Source: Deinandra increscens subsp. villosa | Lineage: Eukaryota > Streptophyta > Magnoliopsida > Asterales > Asteraceae | Direction: 5' to 3' | Length of the DNA stretch: 64,000 nucleotides | Assembly (NCBI GenBank): GCA_039602395.1 | Contig: JBCNJP010000025.1 | Span: 42,510,922-42,574,921, forward strand | Made by a program: the position numbers and the translations under genes | In this document: piece after piece, positions 1 through 11,024 of the stretch | Layout of the letters: every line of letters begins with the position of its first letter | Position numbering within the stretch: the stretch's first letter is position 1 | The notes under the pieces: generated by a model | What the model was told of the DNA's origin: nothing | The model's database searches: none | Seen by the model: only the letters and a program-made list of their open reading frames with translations

Positions 1-641
1 CCTGATTCCATTGTCTCAAAAATAAAGTAAACTCTCAATGTGAAGTTTAAACAAATTAAACACAAGATAAACCAACTTTAATCATCTTCTTTGTTAATCC
101 TCTGAGATAAACACCAAGAAAACACACTAGGTGTGTGTATTATAAAATCACAGAAACCGTTTGAATAATCGAACACGAGATATCCTCGATCATATCAAAA
201 AACTATTTCGTTCGAGAATGTACCTTCGTTTTACATCGAATCAACCAATCGAGCAGCGAATAGCCACCAATTCGCGAGCTATGTTGAAATTGTTGACTCG
301 AAAAAAGTCAAAATCGACTTAGAATTCAAAGATTTCACCTGGAAATAAAGTGAAACTTATCCCGAACAAGATCGCAATGTGATTACGATCAAAACTATGC
401 ATTAGTTCCACACTGATTCGGTTGATCAATCATCACATCTCAAAAAATGTACACAATATGTGAAGAAACAAATATTCCTCGGATCGAATTGCCGTAATCG
501 AACTAAATAAAGATTGGATTGGTGAATAAGAACAAGTAAAATGAATATAAAAGTTGAGAGAATTTTATTGATTATGTCACATGCAATTACACATAGTTAA
601 AGTGTAAAAATGCAACCTCCCTATTTCTGTCATTAAATGTT

Positions 642-651
642 CTATTTATAG
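642..651 (-). promoter_or_regulatory. LTR TATA box
   Basis: The minus strand reads cctataaatagaac here, a good plant TATA box, about 430 bp into the LTR counted from its start at 1,077. It is the likely core promoter for the gypsy element. Inferred from sequence only. Confidence 0.5.
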
Positions 652-1038
652 GAACTTCAGGCTCTCGCTCTTCCGATAAGCACATCCGTCACTTGCTCTG
701 CAAGTGCCAGCCTTTTAAGTACCATCCTCCAAGCAAGTACCGCCTTACCTGTCCTGAAATACTTAAGACAGAAAAGGGACTTAATTTCGGTGGTGTCGGA
801 TGTGTATCACATCCAACACCTATAATATATCATCAAGTCCTCCTAGTCTATTAACTTACACACGGATGTGTGGTGGTTAATAGACTATGGTTCACTTCCG
901 GTCACTCAACCGTTTTTTATATTTATCTTGTTTGTACTATACGTACTACACCCGTCATCATTTTCTGACATGATTGGACGGTTTTCAGAAAACAGTTATT
1001 GATTTTTTGATTTCCCTATTTTTTCGCAGTTAATGTAA

Positions 1039-1048
1039 ATATATAAAG
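1039..1048 (+). promoter_or_regulatory. Candidate TATA box for the antisense extra ORF
   Basis: The plus strand reads tatataaagc about 140 bp upstream of the ATG at 1,185. It lies inside the LTR just before its inner edge, facing into the element, so the plus-strand ORF may be transcribed from its own promoter in the LTR rather than as part of the genomic RNA. A pyrimidine-rich leader follows. Confidence 0.4.
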
Positions 1049-1077
1049 CTTTTACCTTTCACTTTGTTCATTACACA

Positions 1078-1092
1078 CTCCTCCCCAAAAAA
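1078..1092 (-). other. Polypurine tract (PPT)
   Basis: Read on the minus strand this is a run of T then GGGGAGGAG immediately before the LTR start TGTGTAATG. A PPT primes plus-strand DNA synthesis during reverse transcription. It fixes the LTR edge at 1,077. Confidence 0.7.
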
Positions 1093-1184
1093 ATTTAAAA
1101 AATTCTCTGCAAGTTTCTTCTCAAATTTTCTCCGGCGACATCTCCGATTCCCACCAGGTTAGTTCTTTTCGTGCTTTTTCCTTC

Positions 1185-3715
1185 ATGGCTCCTCCCTCGA
1201 AATCTCCTAAACCTTCAAAGCACAACATGCACCTAAGTTTTTCCACTAATTCGCAAGAAACTCTCGATCAATTTGTTAAGGATTATCAAATTCCAACTGA
1301 TCTCAACCCTACTGTTCCTTCTCTTTTGACTCCGATTCACCCTCTTCCAAAAATAGGTCTTTACCTTGATTCTATCCGTAATGCCAATTACCGCATTCCC
1401 TTCTCCCCTTTCTGATCGAAACCCTAAAATTTTTCGGGATTCACATTTCTCAATGTAACCCCCTAGGTCTTGGTACTTTGAACCATTTCGAGATTTCTTG
1501 CCGTGCTTTAAACATTGCCCCAAATCTCCCTCTGTTTCGCGCCTTTTACTGGATCACAATGTCCGGTGACTGGTATACTTTTGAAAAGAGAAGAAAACTA
1601 GACTCTCTTTATGATAAGAAGCTTCCTAAAAATCGCTTTTGGAAACAAAATTTTATTTTCCTTAACGACTCCTGTTTCTCCAAGGAAGTAAAATGGCGAA
1701 AAAAGGATGATACAGTATGTGATGATCCACCCAAGAAAGAGGAGATTAACCCCAAGCATTACTTGCTTTTGAGTAAATTTGTTCATCCCATTAGGATCTA
1801 CCCTGAGGAAATCCTAATTGCTGCCCAAATTAGTCAGCAATTCCCTCACCCTCACTTGCGTCCCATCCTCCTTATGGACAGAGTGGGTGAGCCCTTACTT
1901 TCCTTTCTTTTATGTTTATATATATATATACTTACAAAATTGTAACGCGTGTGTACCTGATTTTTTGTTTTGCAGAAATGAATCTGTCAAATGTTCTTAA
2001 GCTGAAAAGCTATTCAGGTTTATAGTTCGGAAACCCCGGAACAGCATCCCAATCCAGCACCCCTGCAGTTGATTCTCCTATTGTTGATGTTACTTCAAGC
2101 AACACCCATCCATCAACCCCTCTTGTCGATGTCAACTTGACTGTTTCACCTATGGTTACTCTGAAGCCACACTTGCTCCTGTTCAAAACAAGAGAAAGAA
2201 GCGTGTTGCCAAAACTGGTCCAGGTCACCCATCTAATGCCGATAATCCCCAGAAAACTAGAAAAGCTCCTCGCATCCAGAAGGTGCCTTCCCACTCTTCA
2301 GCTATTGACGCCCTATCTGATCACCTTAAGGGCGAGATTTCCGAGCATCATGAACTATCTGATCTTGAGTCTCCCATTACCAACACTTCCAGTCCCCCAA
2401 GTTTTTCTCACTTTGCCTCAGATATCTTCAATGTCGATGATTACATCAATACCTCTGCATATGGCAACTCATCTGATCCTCCATCATTTCCACTTATTGC
2501 CAGTAATGGTAAACAAACTCGTATCCCATCCGAGTCTATTATTTTGTTAACCACAGCTTTTCAAGCACCACCTCCTCCTTCTTCACTTCCATTTCCTTCT
2601 TCACTTCCATTTCCTTCTTCTTCATTCCGTCCTTTTGTGAACCCTTTTACTGAATGGCTGAAAAAAGAAACCAAGGAAGTTCTGTCCAGGAATTCTTCCC
2701 AATCTCGTCTTGATGAATTGTTTACCTCAAGCTGGAACTTAACTAATCGTGATAGCTTCTCTAACCCATCCATTGCTAAAAGTTTGTTTCTTCATCAGTC
2801 CACACCTCACGATGTGAAGATGCTCCAGGAAACCCTTGCTCCAGATTTCGCAACCCGCGTGATGATGAATTATGCAGAAAGTCAAAATCTGATCCCTGAA
2901 CTGTATTGTCGCTGGGTCCTAGCTGAGGCTAAGGCTGAAAAGATATCGCTTCCACAGTCATCTTCTGCTATTACCCCTTTATCACTTCCAGCTATCCGAG
3001 CGTCTATTGACTCCCTCAAAACCAGCATTTCTAAGCTTTCACAGGAAAAGCTTATAATGGAAACATCACTAAAGAACTTGCAGAAAGAGCATCGCCAAAC
3101 TCAGCAAGCCCTTGCGGATTTAAAAGCATCTTCCAAGTCTTCCATTGAAAAATTGAAAGCTGACAACGCCTCCCAAGCTCGCATGATTCAAAGTTCCCTG
3201 GATGGTAATTTTTATCGCTTTCCTTTTTTAGACATTATTTTACATAAAACTGCACTTTCATACTTGACTATTTTTCCTTTTCACTACCTAGAACTGGACC
3301 AACTCAAAACTCGAGAGAAAATCATTCAGAGCAAATGAAGTCTCTCCAGGAGAAACTAAACAAGAGCTGCGAGGAGTTTAGTCAAAAGGAGAAGATGATG
3401 AATGATGAAAAGACTACAATGGCACTTACTTGTGAAGCCTTAAAGAAAGAGAAGACATGGTTCATGATAGAAGGCATTAGGCACATTGTCAGGAAGGTCC
3501 TTACCAGTAATGCTCTCAAGGAAGCTTTAGGAAATATGTTCAACGCTACCAATGCCTGTGGTTATAATGAAGGGATAAAGGCTGGCCTTTACTTCTCTAC
3601 TGGTGATGACAATGATCATGGTAAAGTTTCTGGGTATGACCCTTCCGCTGATGCATCCTTTGCTGAGGCCTCTGCTGCCTTTAATGAGCTCAACTTTTCT
3701 TTTGTCGAATCTTAG
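1185..3715 (+). pseudogene. Extra antisense ORF of Tat element (Transposase_28 / 'putative gypsy-type transposon' domain)
   Basis: Plus-strand gene lying between pol and the 3' LTR, convergent with pol. The N-terminal part has the plant Transposase_28 pattern: 'YRIPFSPF', then 'FEISCRALNIAPNLPLFRAFY' and 'GDWYTFEKRRK'. The C-terminal part (about 2,990-3,480) is a heptad-rich coiled coil. Two probable introns have good borders: about 1,887-1,975 (GTGAGC...TTGCAG) and 3,205-3,291 (GTAATT...CCTAG). The reading frame shifts near 1,408 and again between 1,976 and 2,283, so the copy looks inactive unless splicing differs from this model. Tat/Ogre-type elements are known to carry additional ORFs at this place, often antisense. 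The molecular function of this protein family is not known to me. It was kept as one gene because the pieces are collinear and cover the usual domain order. Confidence 0.7.
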
Positions 3716-4530
3716 ACAGAATTAGCAGATGCACCCCTGGAAGTCATCCAAGCAAACTTGGGAAGTTCAGAAGGACCCTCCAATGGTAAATAACCATTTC
3801 TTCCTGCGATCAGTGATTAAGGCTACAAGCCTTCTCTTGAAACAACTTAATATTTTGGTATGTAATGGGCATGTACTAAAAAAGACTTGATACGTCTACT
3901 TTTTTAGAAGGGTTCGCGTTGGCCCTTCCCACTTTTAGCTTTATGCTTTATCTGACTATGCCTTTAGACTTTTACAGCGTTATTTTTTACAACTTTCAAT
4001 TTCCATCGGAATGGTTTGATATTTCCTTTAAAGGATATTTATAACCTGGGTTTATTTTTTTACGGTTAGATGTATTTGACATCTTTTTCCATGTAGACTT
4101 GGCAGTCTCTTAGGGAGGAAACCTTACCGCTAAATTACTTGCATAGTTGTATATTACAACTTAGCTTATCTTTAAACATCTTTATGTTTAAATATTTATG
4201 ACTTGGCATTTTTCCTAAAAGATTTAGCCAGTTTATAGCATGGTCATATAATTTTTTTTATAACATTATAGACTTAACCTTTTTAGGTTTAACATGGTTG
4301 CTTTTAATCAACTTAGTATGACCTTTCCTCCCCCTTTTTTTATCAAAAATAAAAAACAATCACTTGCGAAGAAGTCGTCCTCTTTATTTGATCACTTGCT
4401 TTTATCAACGATCTACAAGATTTCAAACACAAAGACATACAATATTAATTTCTTCCAATTTCAAAATTACAAAAGTTTTGAACACTTCTAATTTTCCTCC
4501 ATACACAATACCCCTTCCGGCCAACTTCTT
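3716..4530. other. Spacer between convergent extra ORF and pol
   Basis: AT-rich sequence of about 800 bp between the stop of the plus-strand ORF and the end of minus-strand integrase. I see no coding signal, RNA gene or clear repeat. It should hold the 3' ends of both transcripts. Weak direct similarity among segments such as 'agactt-aacctttt-aggtt' suggests decayed short repeats, but this is not firm. Confidence 0.5.
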
Positions 4531-5919
4531 TTAAATGGTGTACTTCGGCAAATGCACTCCATTCCATGTTCGTGGAACGGCACTTCCATCTGAATTACCT
4601 AACACATAGGATCCTTTATCTAAAACCTCCAAAATTTGATAAGGCCCTTCCCAATGTGGTGACAATTTTCCTCCAGGTAGAACTCTACTTGCTTCATTAT
4701 TTCGAAGGACCAAATCACCACCTTGAACTGATAAGTTTTCACATGCTTATCATAGTACCGAGCCATGCTTTGTTTAAACTTCGCTTCCCTAATGGCCGCT
4801 ATCTCCCTACGCTCTTCCAGCACATCCAAAATTCCTCTCAAACCACTTTCATTGTCAATTATCCCTACTATTCTCCTTGTTGGAACTCCTACTTCCATTG
4901 GAATGACAGCCTCGGTTCCATAGGTTAAGCTGAATGGTGTCTCCCCATTACTTGATTTTGGCATGGTCCTTAATGACCATAACACATGTAAAAGTTTGTC
5001 TACCCATCCACCACCTATCTTGTCCAACCGCATCTTAATCCCCTCCACAATACTTCTATTCATCCTTTCCACCTGCCCATTGGCTTGAGGATGGGCCACA
5101 GAGGTAAAGGTTTGTAAGATCGACAATTCTTCACACCAATCACGGAAAGGTTTATCAGCAAATTGTTTCCCGTTGTCAAATACAATACATAGGGGTAGAC
5201 CAAACCGACAAATTATGTGCTCCTAAACGAATTTCTTTACCTGTTGCCCAGTAATTGATGCCAATGTCTTTGCTTCTACCCACTTCGTAAAGTAATCCAC
5301 AGCAACTATCAAAAAATTGTACCCTTCCAGAAGCCTCTAGGAAAGGTCCCACTATATCTATACCCCACTTTTGGAAGGGCCATGCGGATGTGACTGGAAC
5401 CATCGCATGTTTGGACTTTAAACTTACAGGAGCATGCCTTTGACACTCGTCACACTTCTTCAATTCTTCTGTAATTGTTCTGTGCATTCCTGGCCAGTAG
5501 TAACCTAAACCCACTAGCTTTGTTACGACTGACTGTGCTCCTGCATGACTTCCACATATGCCACTATGAATCTCAGTCGTAACTTTTAATGCTTCTTCCA
5601 TTGTTAAACACCTTAACAATGGCCCCAAAAATGTTTTCCTGTACAAGACACCATTTTGAAACTGATACTGAAAAGAATTTACATACACCTTTCTAGCTTC
5701 TGCCTTGTCTTCTAATAACACTTCGTCTCTAAAATAGGCAACCAATGTATCTATCCAGGTCCCTTGCGATATTTGCACACCTAACACTTCTGAAGTTGAC
5801 ACAAATGGATTCTCCAACACTTCCACCCGAACTTCCTTAGCCAAGTGTTTAAAAGCAGTTGAGGCTAACTTACTAAGCACATACGCTTTTTTGTTCTGAT
5901 ATCTTGGCACATACATCAC
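4531..5919 (-). pseudogene. Integrase of Tat-lineage Ty3/gypsy element (decayed)
   Basis: Pol segment that would insert element cDNA into the genome. From 5,919 down it reads a zinc-binding H2C2 region ('HSGICGSHAGAQ', 'YYWPGMHRTI', 'CDECQRH'), then the start of the catalytic core ('WGIDIVGPF'). After a break near 5,130-5,300 it resumes with 'HPQANGQVERMNRSI', which holds the third catalytic acidic residue, and ends in a C-terminal SH3-like segment ('LSPHWEGPYQILEVLDKGSY'). At least three reading frames are used (5,176-5,919; 4,620-5,126; 4,531-4,713), so there are two or more frameshifts and the enzyme is dead. It has no chromodomain, which agrees with Tat rather than chromovirus. Confidence 0.85.
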
Positions 5920-5934
5920 TTCACAACTTGAAAA

Positions 5935-7047
5935 TTACGCCATCATCTTCTTCGCTCGTGCTAGATAGAGGGCCATGTTTGAACCCTTAGCCTCATAATC
6001 CCCATTTACCTGATTAGCCATGAGTAAGGAATCCACAGGTGCCAGAACCCTCTTAGCCCCTATCTGTTTAGCCATGCGTAAGCCTGTTTTGCAAGAACAC
6101 TTCCCTGTTAATAAAATCTTATACAAACAAAAACCAACAAAAGTTAGTTTAACTAAGATCCTCATAAAACCTGCTAAAAACGCCTCATATTCAGCCTCGT
6201 TATTTGAAGTATCAAAATTAAACTTCAACGCATGCGTTAGCTCATCACCTTCCGGGCTTACCAACATTAACCCTGCACCAACGTTATTTAGAATTTTTTA
6301 TAGTACATCTTTCAGAATTTATACAAAATTAAAGTTACCTGCACCAGATCCATCACTTCCAACAGATCCGTCGGTATATAACCTCCACAGGGGATCCACC
6401 CCATCTGATTCATGCGGTAATAACTCTCCTTTTTCAGCTTGTGGAATTTCTGCCAGAAAATCAGCAACAACCTGCCCTTTGACTGACACCCTTGGCCTAA
6501 ACATAATATCAAACTGTCCTAGCTCAATAGCCCATTTCGCCAACCGTCCAGACATTTCCGGCCTCCTTAAAATTTGATTTATGGGAAACGCAGTGTATAC
6601 CTCTACACAATGTGCCTGAAAATACCTACGCAAACGTCGTGTTGCCACCACCAATGCCAATACTAACCTTTCCAATGGAGGATACCTTCCCTCATAATCC
6701 TTCAACACTTTGCTAACATAGTAAATTGGAACATGCTTCTTACTTCTTTCTGCCAACAATACTGCACTTACAGCCCCCTCAGAGGTTGCAATATATATGT
6801 AAAGACGTTCCCCTTGCTCAGGTGCAATGAGCATCGGAAGGGATACCCGTACTTCTTTTAACTTTGAAAATGCATCCTCCGCTTCTTGCGACCAGCAAAA
6901 CTCACTTTTTCCCAAATAATCTTTCAACACTTTCATAAATGGCAAAGACATATCACCAGCTTTTGCCAAAAATCTATGCAAGGCCACTAATCTTCCATTT
7001 AACACCTGAACCTCTTTAACAGAAGCCGGAGATCGCATGTTTAGCAC
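5935..7047 (-). pseudogene. Tandem RNase H domains (gypsy RH plus archaeal-type aRNH)
   Basis: Two RNase H modules follow the reverse transcriptase. The first (about 6,500-7,000) has the usual Ty3/gypsy connection and RH pattern ('DYEGRYPPLERLVLALVVATRRLRRYF' region). The second begins with 'LYTDGSVGSDGSG' near 6,350 and continues after a frameshift with 'NNEAEYEAFLAGF' (ORF 5,935-6,267), the Asp-Gly and Glu-Ala-Glu signatures of an archaeal-type RNase H. Dual RNase H is a hallmark of the Tat lineage. The first module reads 'YIATSEGAVSAVLL' where the family usually has an Asp, consistent with a degenerated first domain. Broken between 6,267 and 6,319. Confidence 0.8.
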
Positions 7048-7083
7048 TGCTTCAACTTTGTCTTTACTAGCCTGAATCCCTTC

Positions 7084-8057
7084 CTACGATACAAAAACCC
7101 CTAAAAACTTTCCGGAATCCATCCCAAATGAACATTTCTCCGGGTTTAACTTCATATTGATAGATCTCAACCTACCAAATGTCTCTTTTATATCCAAAAT
7201 CATTTCTTCCTCTGTTTTACTCTTAATAACTATGTCGTCCACATGTGCCTCCAAATTCCTTCCGACTTGTGGCTGAAACGTTTTATCCATCAAGCGCTGA
7301 TATGTTGCCCCTGCATTCTTCAATCCGAAGGGCATTTTCATATAACAATACGTCCCTTCCCTTGTTATAAAAGCCGTTTTGTCTTCATCATCCACTGCCA
7401 TTTGAATTTGGTGATAACCTTTGTAAGCGTCCAGAAAGCACTTCCTACCAAAGCATGCCAACGCATCTACTTTTGAATCAATATCGGGAAGGGGATAACA
7501 ATCTTAGGACAGGCATTATTTAAATCCTTAAAATCAATACACATTCTCCACGGCCCATCTGGCTTTTTAACCAATACCGGATTAGCCAACCAGGCTGGAT
7601 ACTGCACTTCCCTTAAAATTCCTGCTTCGACCAACTTATCAACTTCCTCCTTTACTACTGCTACCCACTCAGCATCCATCCCCCTTTTGTGTTGATGATA
7701 TGGCTTTCTATCTAGGTATGCATTCAAACAATGTTCTGACAACTCCCTTGGAACCCCCGTCATATTCGAAGGCTGCCATGCAAACACATTGACACTTTCT
7801 TTTGAAAGTTTAAACAACTGTTTCCGCACACCTCCCTGAACAGCACTTCCAACCTGTATTTTTTGTTCTGGGAAAGCATCATTTATCACCCATTTTTCAG
7901 AAAATATCACTTCCTTTTCTTTCCTTTTGTCTTCTACAGAAACTATTGGAGTACTATCTCTTTCAGCCCTCACTTCCATTATTCTTACACATGCATCAGA
8001 AATTATCGTAGCTACCCCGTGGGTGTTGGAATCTGAACCATACCATGCACAACCCAT
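7084..8057 (-). pseudogene. Reverse transcriptase of Tat-lineage gypsy element
   Basis: RNA-dependent DNA polymerase domain. ORF 7,467-8,057 has 'PAWLANPVLVKKPDGPWRMC' and 'IDFKDLNNACPK' (fingers). ORF 7,084-7,461, in another frame, has 'FLDAYKGYHQIQM', 'TYCYMKMPFGLKNAGATYQR' and the active site 'HVDDIVIKS', where the canonical residue before VDD is Tyr. The frame changes near 7,465-7,500 within the segment that should read 'DSFPLPRID'-like. The Tyr-to-His change at the catalytic box plus the frameshift mark it as inactive. Confidence 0.85.
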
Positions 8058-8443
8058 ATAACCGCTCCCAACTTGCGCAATACTGGCCTTCCCAAAATTA
8101 CATTATGAACAGACACAGCTTTCACCACCAAAAATTTAACCTCCAAAGTTCTCACACAACCACCATGCCCCAAAGTTACCGGCAAAGTGATTTCTCCCAT
8201 AGGCCTAACCATTTCCCCTGCAAACCTAATTAATGGAGTCTTATACATAACCATCCTACCCCGCACATCCGCATTCAACTGCCTGAAACATGACTCATAC
8301 ATGATCTCCGTCGCACTACCACAGTCTATATACACTCTATGCACCTCAAACCCCCCCCCCCCCCCCATTTGAGCTGTTATCACCACTGGCTCTTCAGTTG
8401 CAACATCCTGTCTTATTAGCGGAAAAACTATTTCCTGACACAT
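8012..8443 (-). pseudogene. Aspartic protease region of Tat-lineage gypsy element
   Basis: Retropepsin-like domain. The catalytic motif reads 'VYIDCGSATEIMY' with D-C-G-S in place of the D-S/T-G-A core; D-C/T-G-S variants occur in Tat elements. 'VILGRPVLRKLGAV' is the conserved second half. The sequence is separated from gag (8,444) only by an in-frame TGA; a CGA-to-TGA change is the simplest cause. A 16-base C run on the plus strand (8,351-8,366) makes a poly-glycine stretch just before the motif. The frame is lost near 8,030 where RT begins. Confidence 0.75.
8351..8366. repeat. Homopolymer C16/G16 run
   Basis: Sixteen C in a row on the plus strand inside the protease-coding region. It encodes consecutive Gly codons. 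Such runs are prone to slippage and to sequencing or assembly length error. Confidence 0.9.
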
Positions 8444-8875
8444 TCACCCTGGCACATCCTCCACTCTTCCTCTAACGTTTCTTTCTATAAAAGTACCTTG
8501 TCGCATATGCACCATATGTATGACTGGCATTGTTTTATCATCCTGTTTTCCACCCTGAATAAATTTTACCAAATGTCCCAACTTTCCTGATTTAAAAGCC
8601 TTATCAATCTCTCGCTTTAAAACAAAACAACTGTCTGTAGTATGACCTTTGTATTTATGATAGGCACAATATTTATCAAAAATTTTATTTGAAGTTGGAC
8701 GCTGCCTTGCTGGAACCGGAAGGTCCACCTGCTCCGTTGCCACGATTTTACTTGGTGTTTTTATCAATTCCACATACTTTCCGTTCCTACCGTTGTTGTA
8801 AAAACCACCTCTCTGCTGATAACCATATTGACTATCCACCACCTGACGTTCTATTCCAGCTGTTCCATGTACCAT
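8444..8875 (-). pseudogene. C-terminal part of gag, Tat-lineage gypsy element
   Basis: The segment carries the Tat/Athila gag motif 'KYCAYHKYKGHTTDSCFVLK', a C-X2-H...H-X-T-X2-C arrangement used in place of the usual zinc knuckle, followed by 'EIDKAFKSGKLGHLVKFIQ'. The N-terminal capsid part is missing: at about 8,877 the sequence changes abruptly into the LTR of a different gypsy element. The remaining reading frame is open for 143 residues, then one in-frame TGA separates it from protease. Confidence 0.75.
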
Positions 8876-8876
8876 T

Positions 8877-10531
8877 TCATTCCATATTTGTAACCCGACT
8901 CGTTTCCATTATCCATGTAATTTCGACTTTTATTCAAGCAATAAACATTGACCAATTTCAATAATCATTCATTCTTGGTTCATCATGTGTGTATATATAT
9001 ATACACACACACATTATTCGTACTAAGTCATACGACTCATACCCGAGTCAACCCAACACGAGACCAACGGTGATATTATTTGTTAACTCAAAAAACTATA
9101 CAAGGATGGTATTAAAATATTAAAAGTTATAAAAGTTAAGTTTTAATATTTTATATATATATTCTTTTATAACTTAGAGATTTATAAAGAGATGCGTGCT
9201 AATACTATTTTCAACAATAATCAACTTCATACTTGTTTCTATTATAATTTATATCTCTCAACGTCGTTGGGTCTCTTCCGACGTAATATGATCATATTGT
9301 TTAACTTAAAAGGACATTTTTATTAAAATGCTCTAATAAAACTACTCATATTATTTACTTCAGGTTACACCCAGCATACCCGAAAAAAAATAGTCGGTGT
9401 CTCGTTTACTAAATAACACTACATAATACTAATTTTATATTTATTAAAATCATGACTAATACAAAATTCCTTACACACTTCTCAGCTCACCCAACCTCCT
9501 AATCCTTTATTTTTTTAAAACCTTTTATTATTATAGTGAATATATATGTATAGTATTTTCATGAGGACCATGTGATGTTCTGTTGTCTCCAATTCTCGCC
9601 ACACATATGCACCAGTAAGTCAAATTCATTAAATTTTATGAAGAGATATTTTCCTTGATATCTCAGTTAATAGAAACCTCGAGTACTAGGACTTTGACAA
9701 ATTTGCAGTCTATCAACTACCCTATCTATTTTACTTACACCAAATTCAATCCAACCATTTACTCCTTTTAAAAACTTCCCTGTGGTTGGACTTTGGAGAA
9801 CTAAACACATCCAACCATAACCCATCTTTCCCTATTTAGCATAGCAAACAAAACCACAAAACTCACTCTCTACTCCCTCTAAACTCTCGACAGAAAACCA
9901 TCACCTCAAACTCATTTTCATTTCTTTAAACATATATTTTAAACATCAAGCTTCAAGTGATCATCAACCACACTTGAAGATTCACGGGTGAATTCATCAG
10001 CTTCTTGTTTGCGTTAAGTGAGTAATCATTTATTTTTTTATTTTTTATGGTGATATTTAAAGATAGTCGTGAAACCACTTACGAGCCCTTCGGGTTAACC
10101 ACTTTTCCTAAAGAAAAGCACTAAACTTATATTTAAACTTCTCCTTTCTTAAAATACCTTAAACACTCTAAAAATTGATAACTTTAGTAAATTAGATTTT
10201 ATAAACTAAACTGAAACTTGGAATTATAAAAGCTATATTCTTTAAAACCATTTCTCTTAAATACAATCTGTAGGTAATAAAAGGTTCATAAAAAAGGTCA
10301 CAAAAATTTGTTTATGGTTTTTATTTTGGAAATAAAATGAATAGACAAAACAGACCATTACGTTTTTTTTCTCTTTTTACATACAATAATCGGAGCAGCT
10401 TTCATAAATGTTCACCATATATTTATTTCACTATGATTAATGAACCCGACTCAATATGGAGATATCATTTATCTAACTCGCTCGAAATTTAACTCCAAAT
10501 TATAGAAACTCGTTTTATTTTAATATTCAAA
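8877..10531 (+). mobile_element. Left part of a Tekay/Del-like gypsy LTR (interrupted by Helitron)
   Basis: The start 'ccatatttgtaacccgactcg' matches the first 50 bp of the chromovirus LTRs at 35,289, 45,525 and 48,215, with roughly 20-30% divergence by eye over the rest. Shared landmarks are 'catacccgagtcaac', a (TA)n tract, 'gattcacgggtgaattc' and 'gagcccttcgggttaac' (10,085-10,100). The first ~10 bp of the LTR are missing where it abuts gag. It continues on the far side of the Helitron at about 30,356-31,302, ending in the usual 'gtgaca'. No internal region is attached. Older than the copies at 35-50 kb. Confidence 0.7.
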
Positions 10532-10560
10532 CGAGAATTTTGCCAGCCGCGCGTTGCGGC
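10532..10560 (-). terminator. Probable Helitron 3' end with hairpin
   Basis: On the minus strand a short hairpin (gccgc-aacgc-gcggc, 10,546-10,560) is followed 10 bp later by CTCG and then T of the host LTR. Plant Helitrons end with a GC hairpin 10-12 bp before CTRR and insert between A and T. CTCG instead of CTAG is one change from consensus. Confidence 0.55.
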
Positions 10561-10734
10561 GGCGACGTTTCGTGTGTATTGTAAAGTGAAAGTTATATAC
10601 TGCATTTAAGTTAAGATGTTATAAGTGCACCACCAAGTTTATATCTAGTCTAAGTCTTGTCTAGTCTTTCATATACAGGATGGTTTACAAAATGGTTGTT
10701 TTTTCCTAACATTACTTCTTCTATTCTGCTTCTT

Positions 10735-10890
10735 GTTTCTGCTTCTTTTCTAATGATGTCACAAAATGCAGGTTCTTTTCTAATGATGTAAAATGCAGCT
10801 TCATGTTTCATTTCCTTCCAAAATGTGTAGCTTCTTTTCTAATGATGTGACAAAATGCTGCTTTATGTTTCATTTCCTTCCAAAATCTTA
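10735..10890. repeat. Short direct repeats near Helitron 3' end
   Basis: The phrase 'cttttctaatgatgt' plus 'acaaaatgc' occurs three times (near 10,745, 10,778 and 10,836), and 'atgtttcatttccttccaaaat' twice (about 10,803 and 10,866). The tract separates the RPA-like gene from the Helitron end. No coding potential seen. Confidence 0.6.
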
Positions 10891-11024
10891 ACTTGGTGTG
10901 CCTTCACTTCTTCCTATTCTGCTTTTTCTTTCCGCTTCTTGGGTGTGGCTTGCTTGTCATTTGTAGAGGATTAAATGGAGAAGGTATGGCCATATAAATT
11001 TTGATGGATTATGCATGTTATTTC

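Larger units (their letters stand above)
1..1077 (-). mobile_element. 3' LTR (partial) of Tat-lineage Ty3/gypsy element
   Basis: This is the LTR that closes the minus-strand gypsy element whose pol lies at 4,531-8,443. Its inner edge is placed at 1,077: on the minus strand the sequence reads TGTGTAATG directly after a purine-rich tract (RC of ctcctcccc), the standard PPT-to-LTR junction. A TATA box on the minus strand near 642-651 fits an LTR promoter. The outer end lies beyond the left edge of the window, so LTR length (over 1,077 bp) and target-site duplication cannot be seen. No matching 5' LTR is present to the right of gag; that end was replaced by another element near 8,877. Confidence 0.75.
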
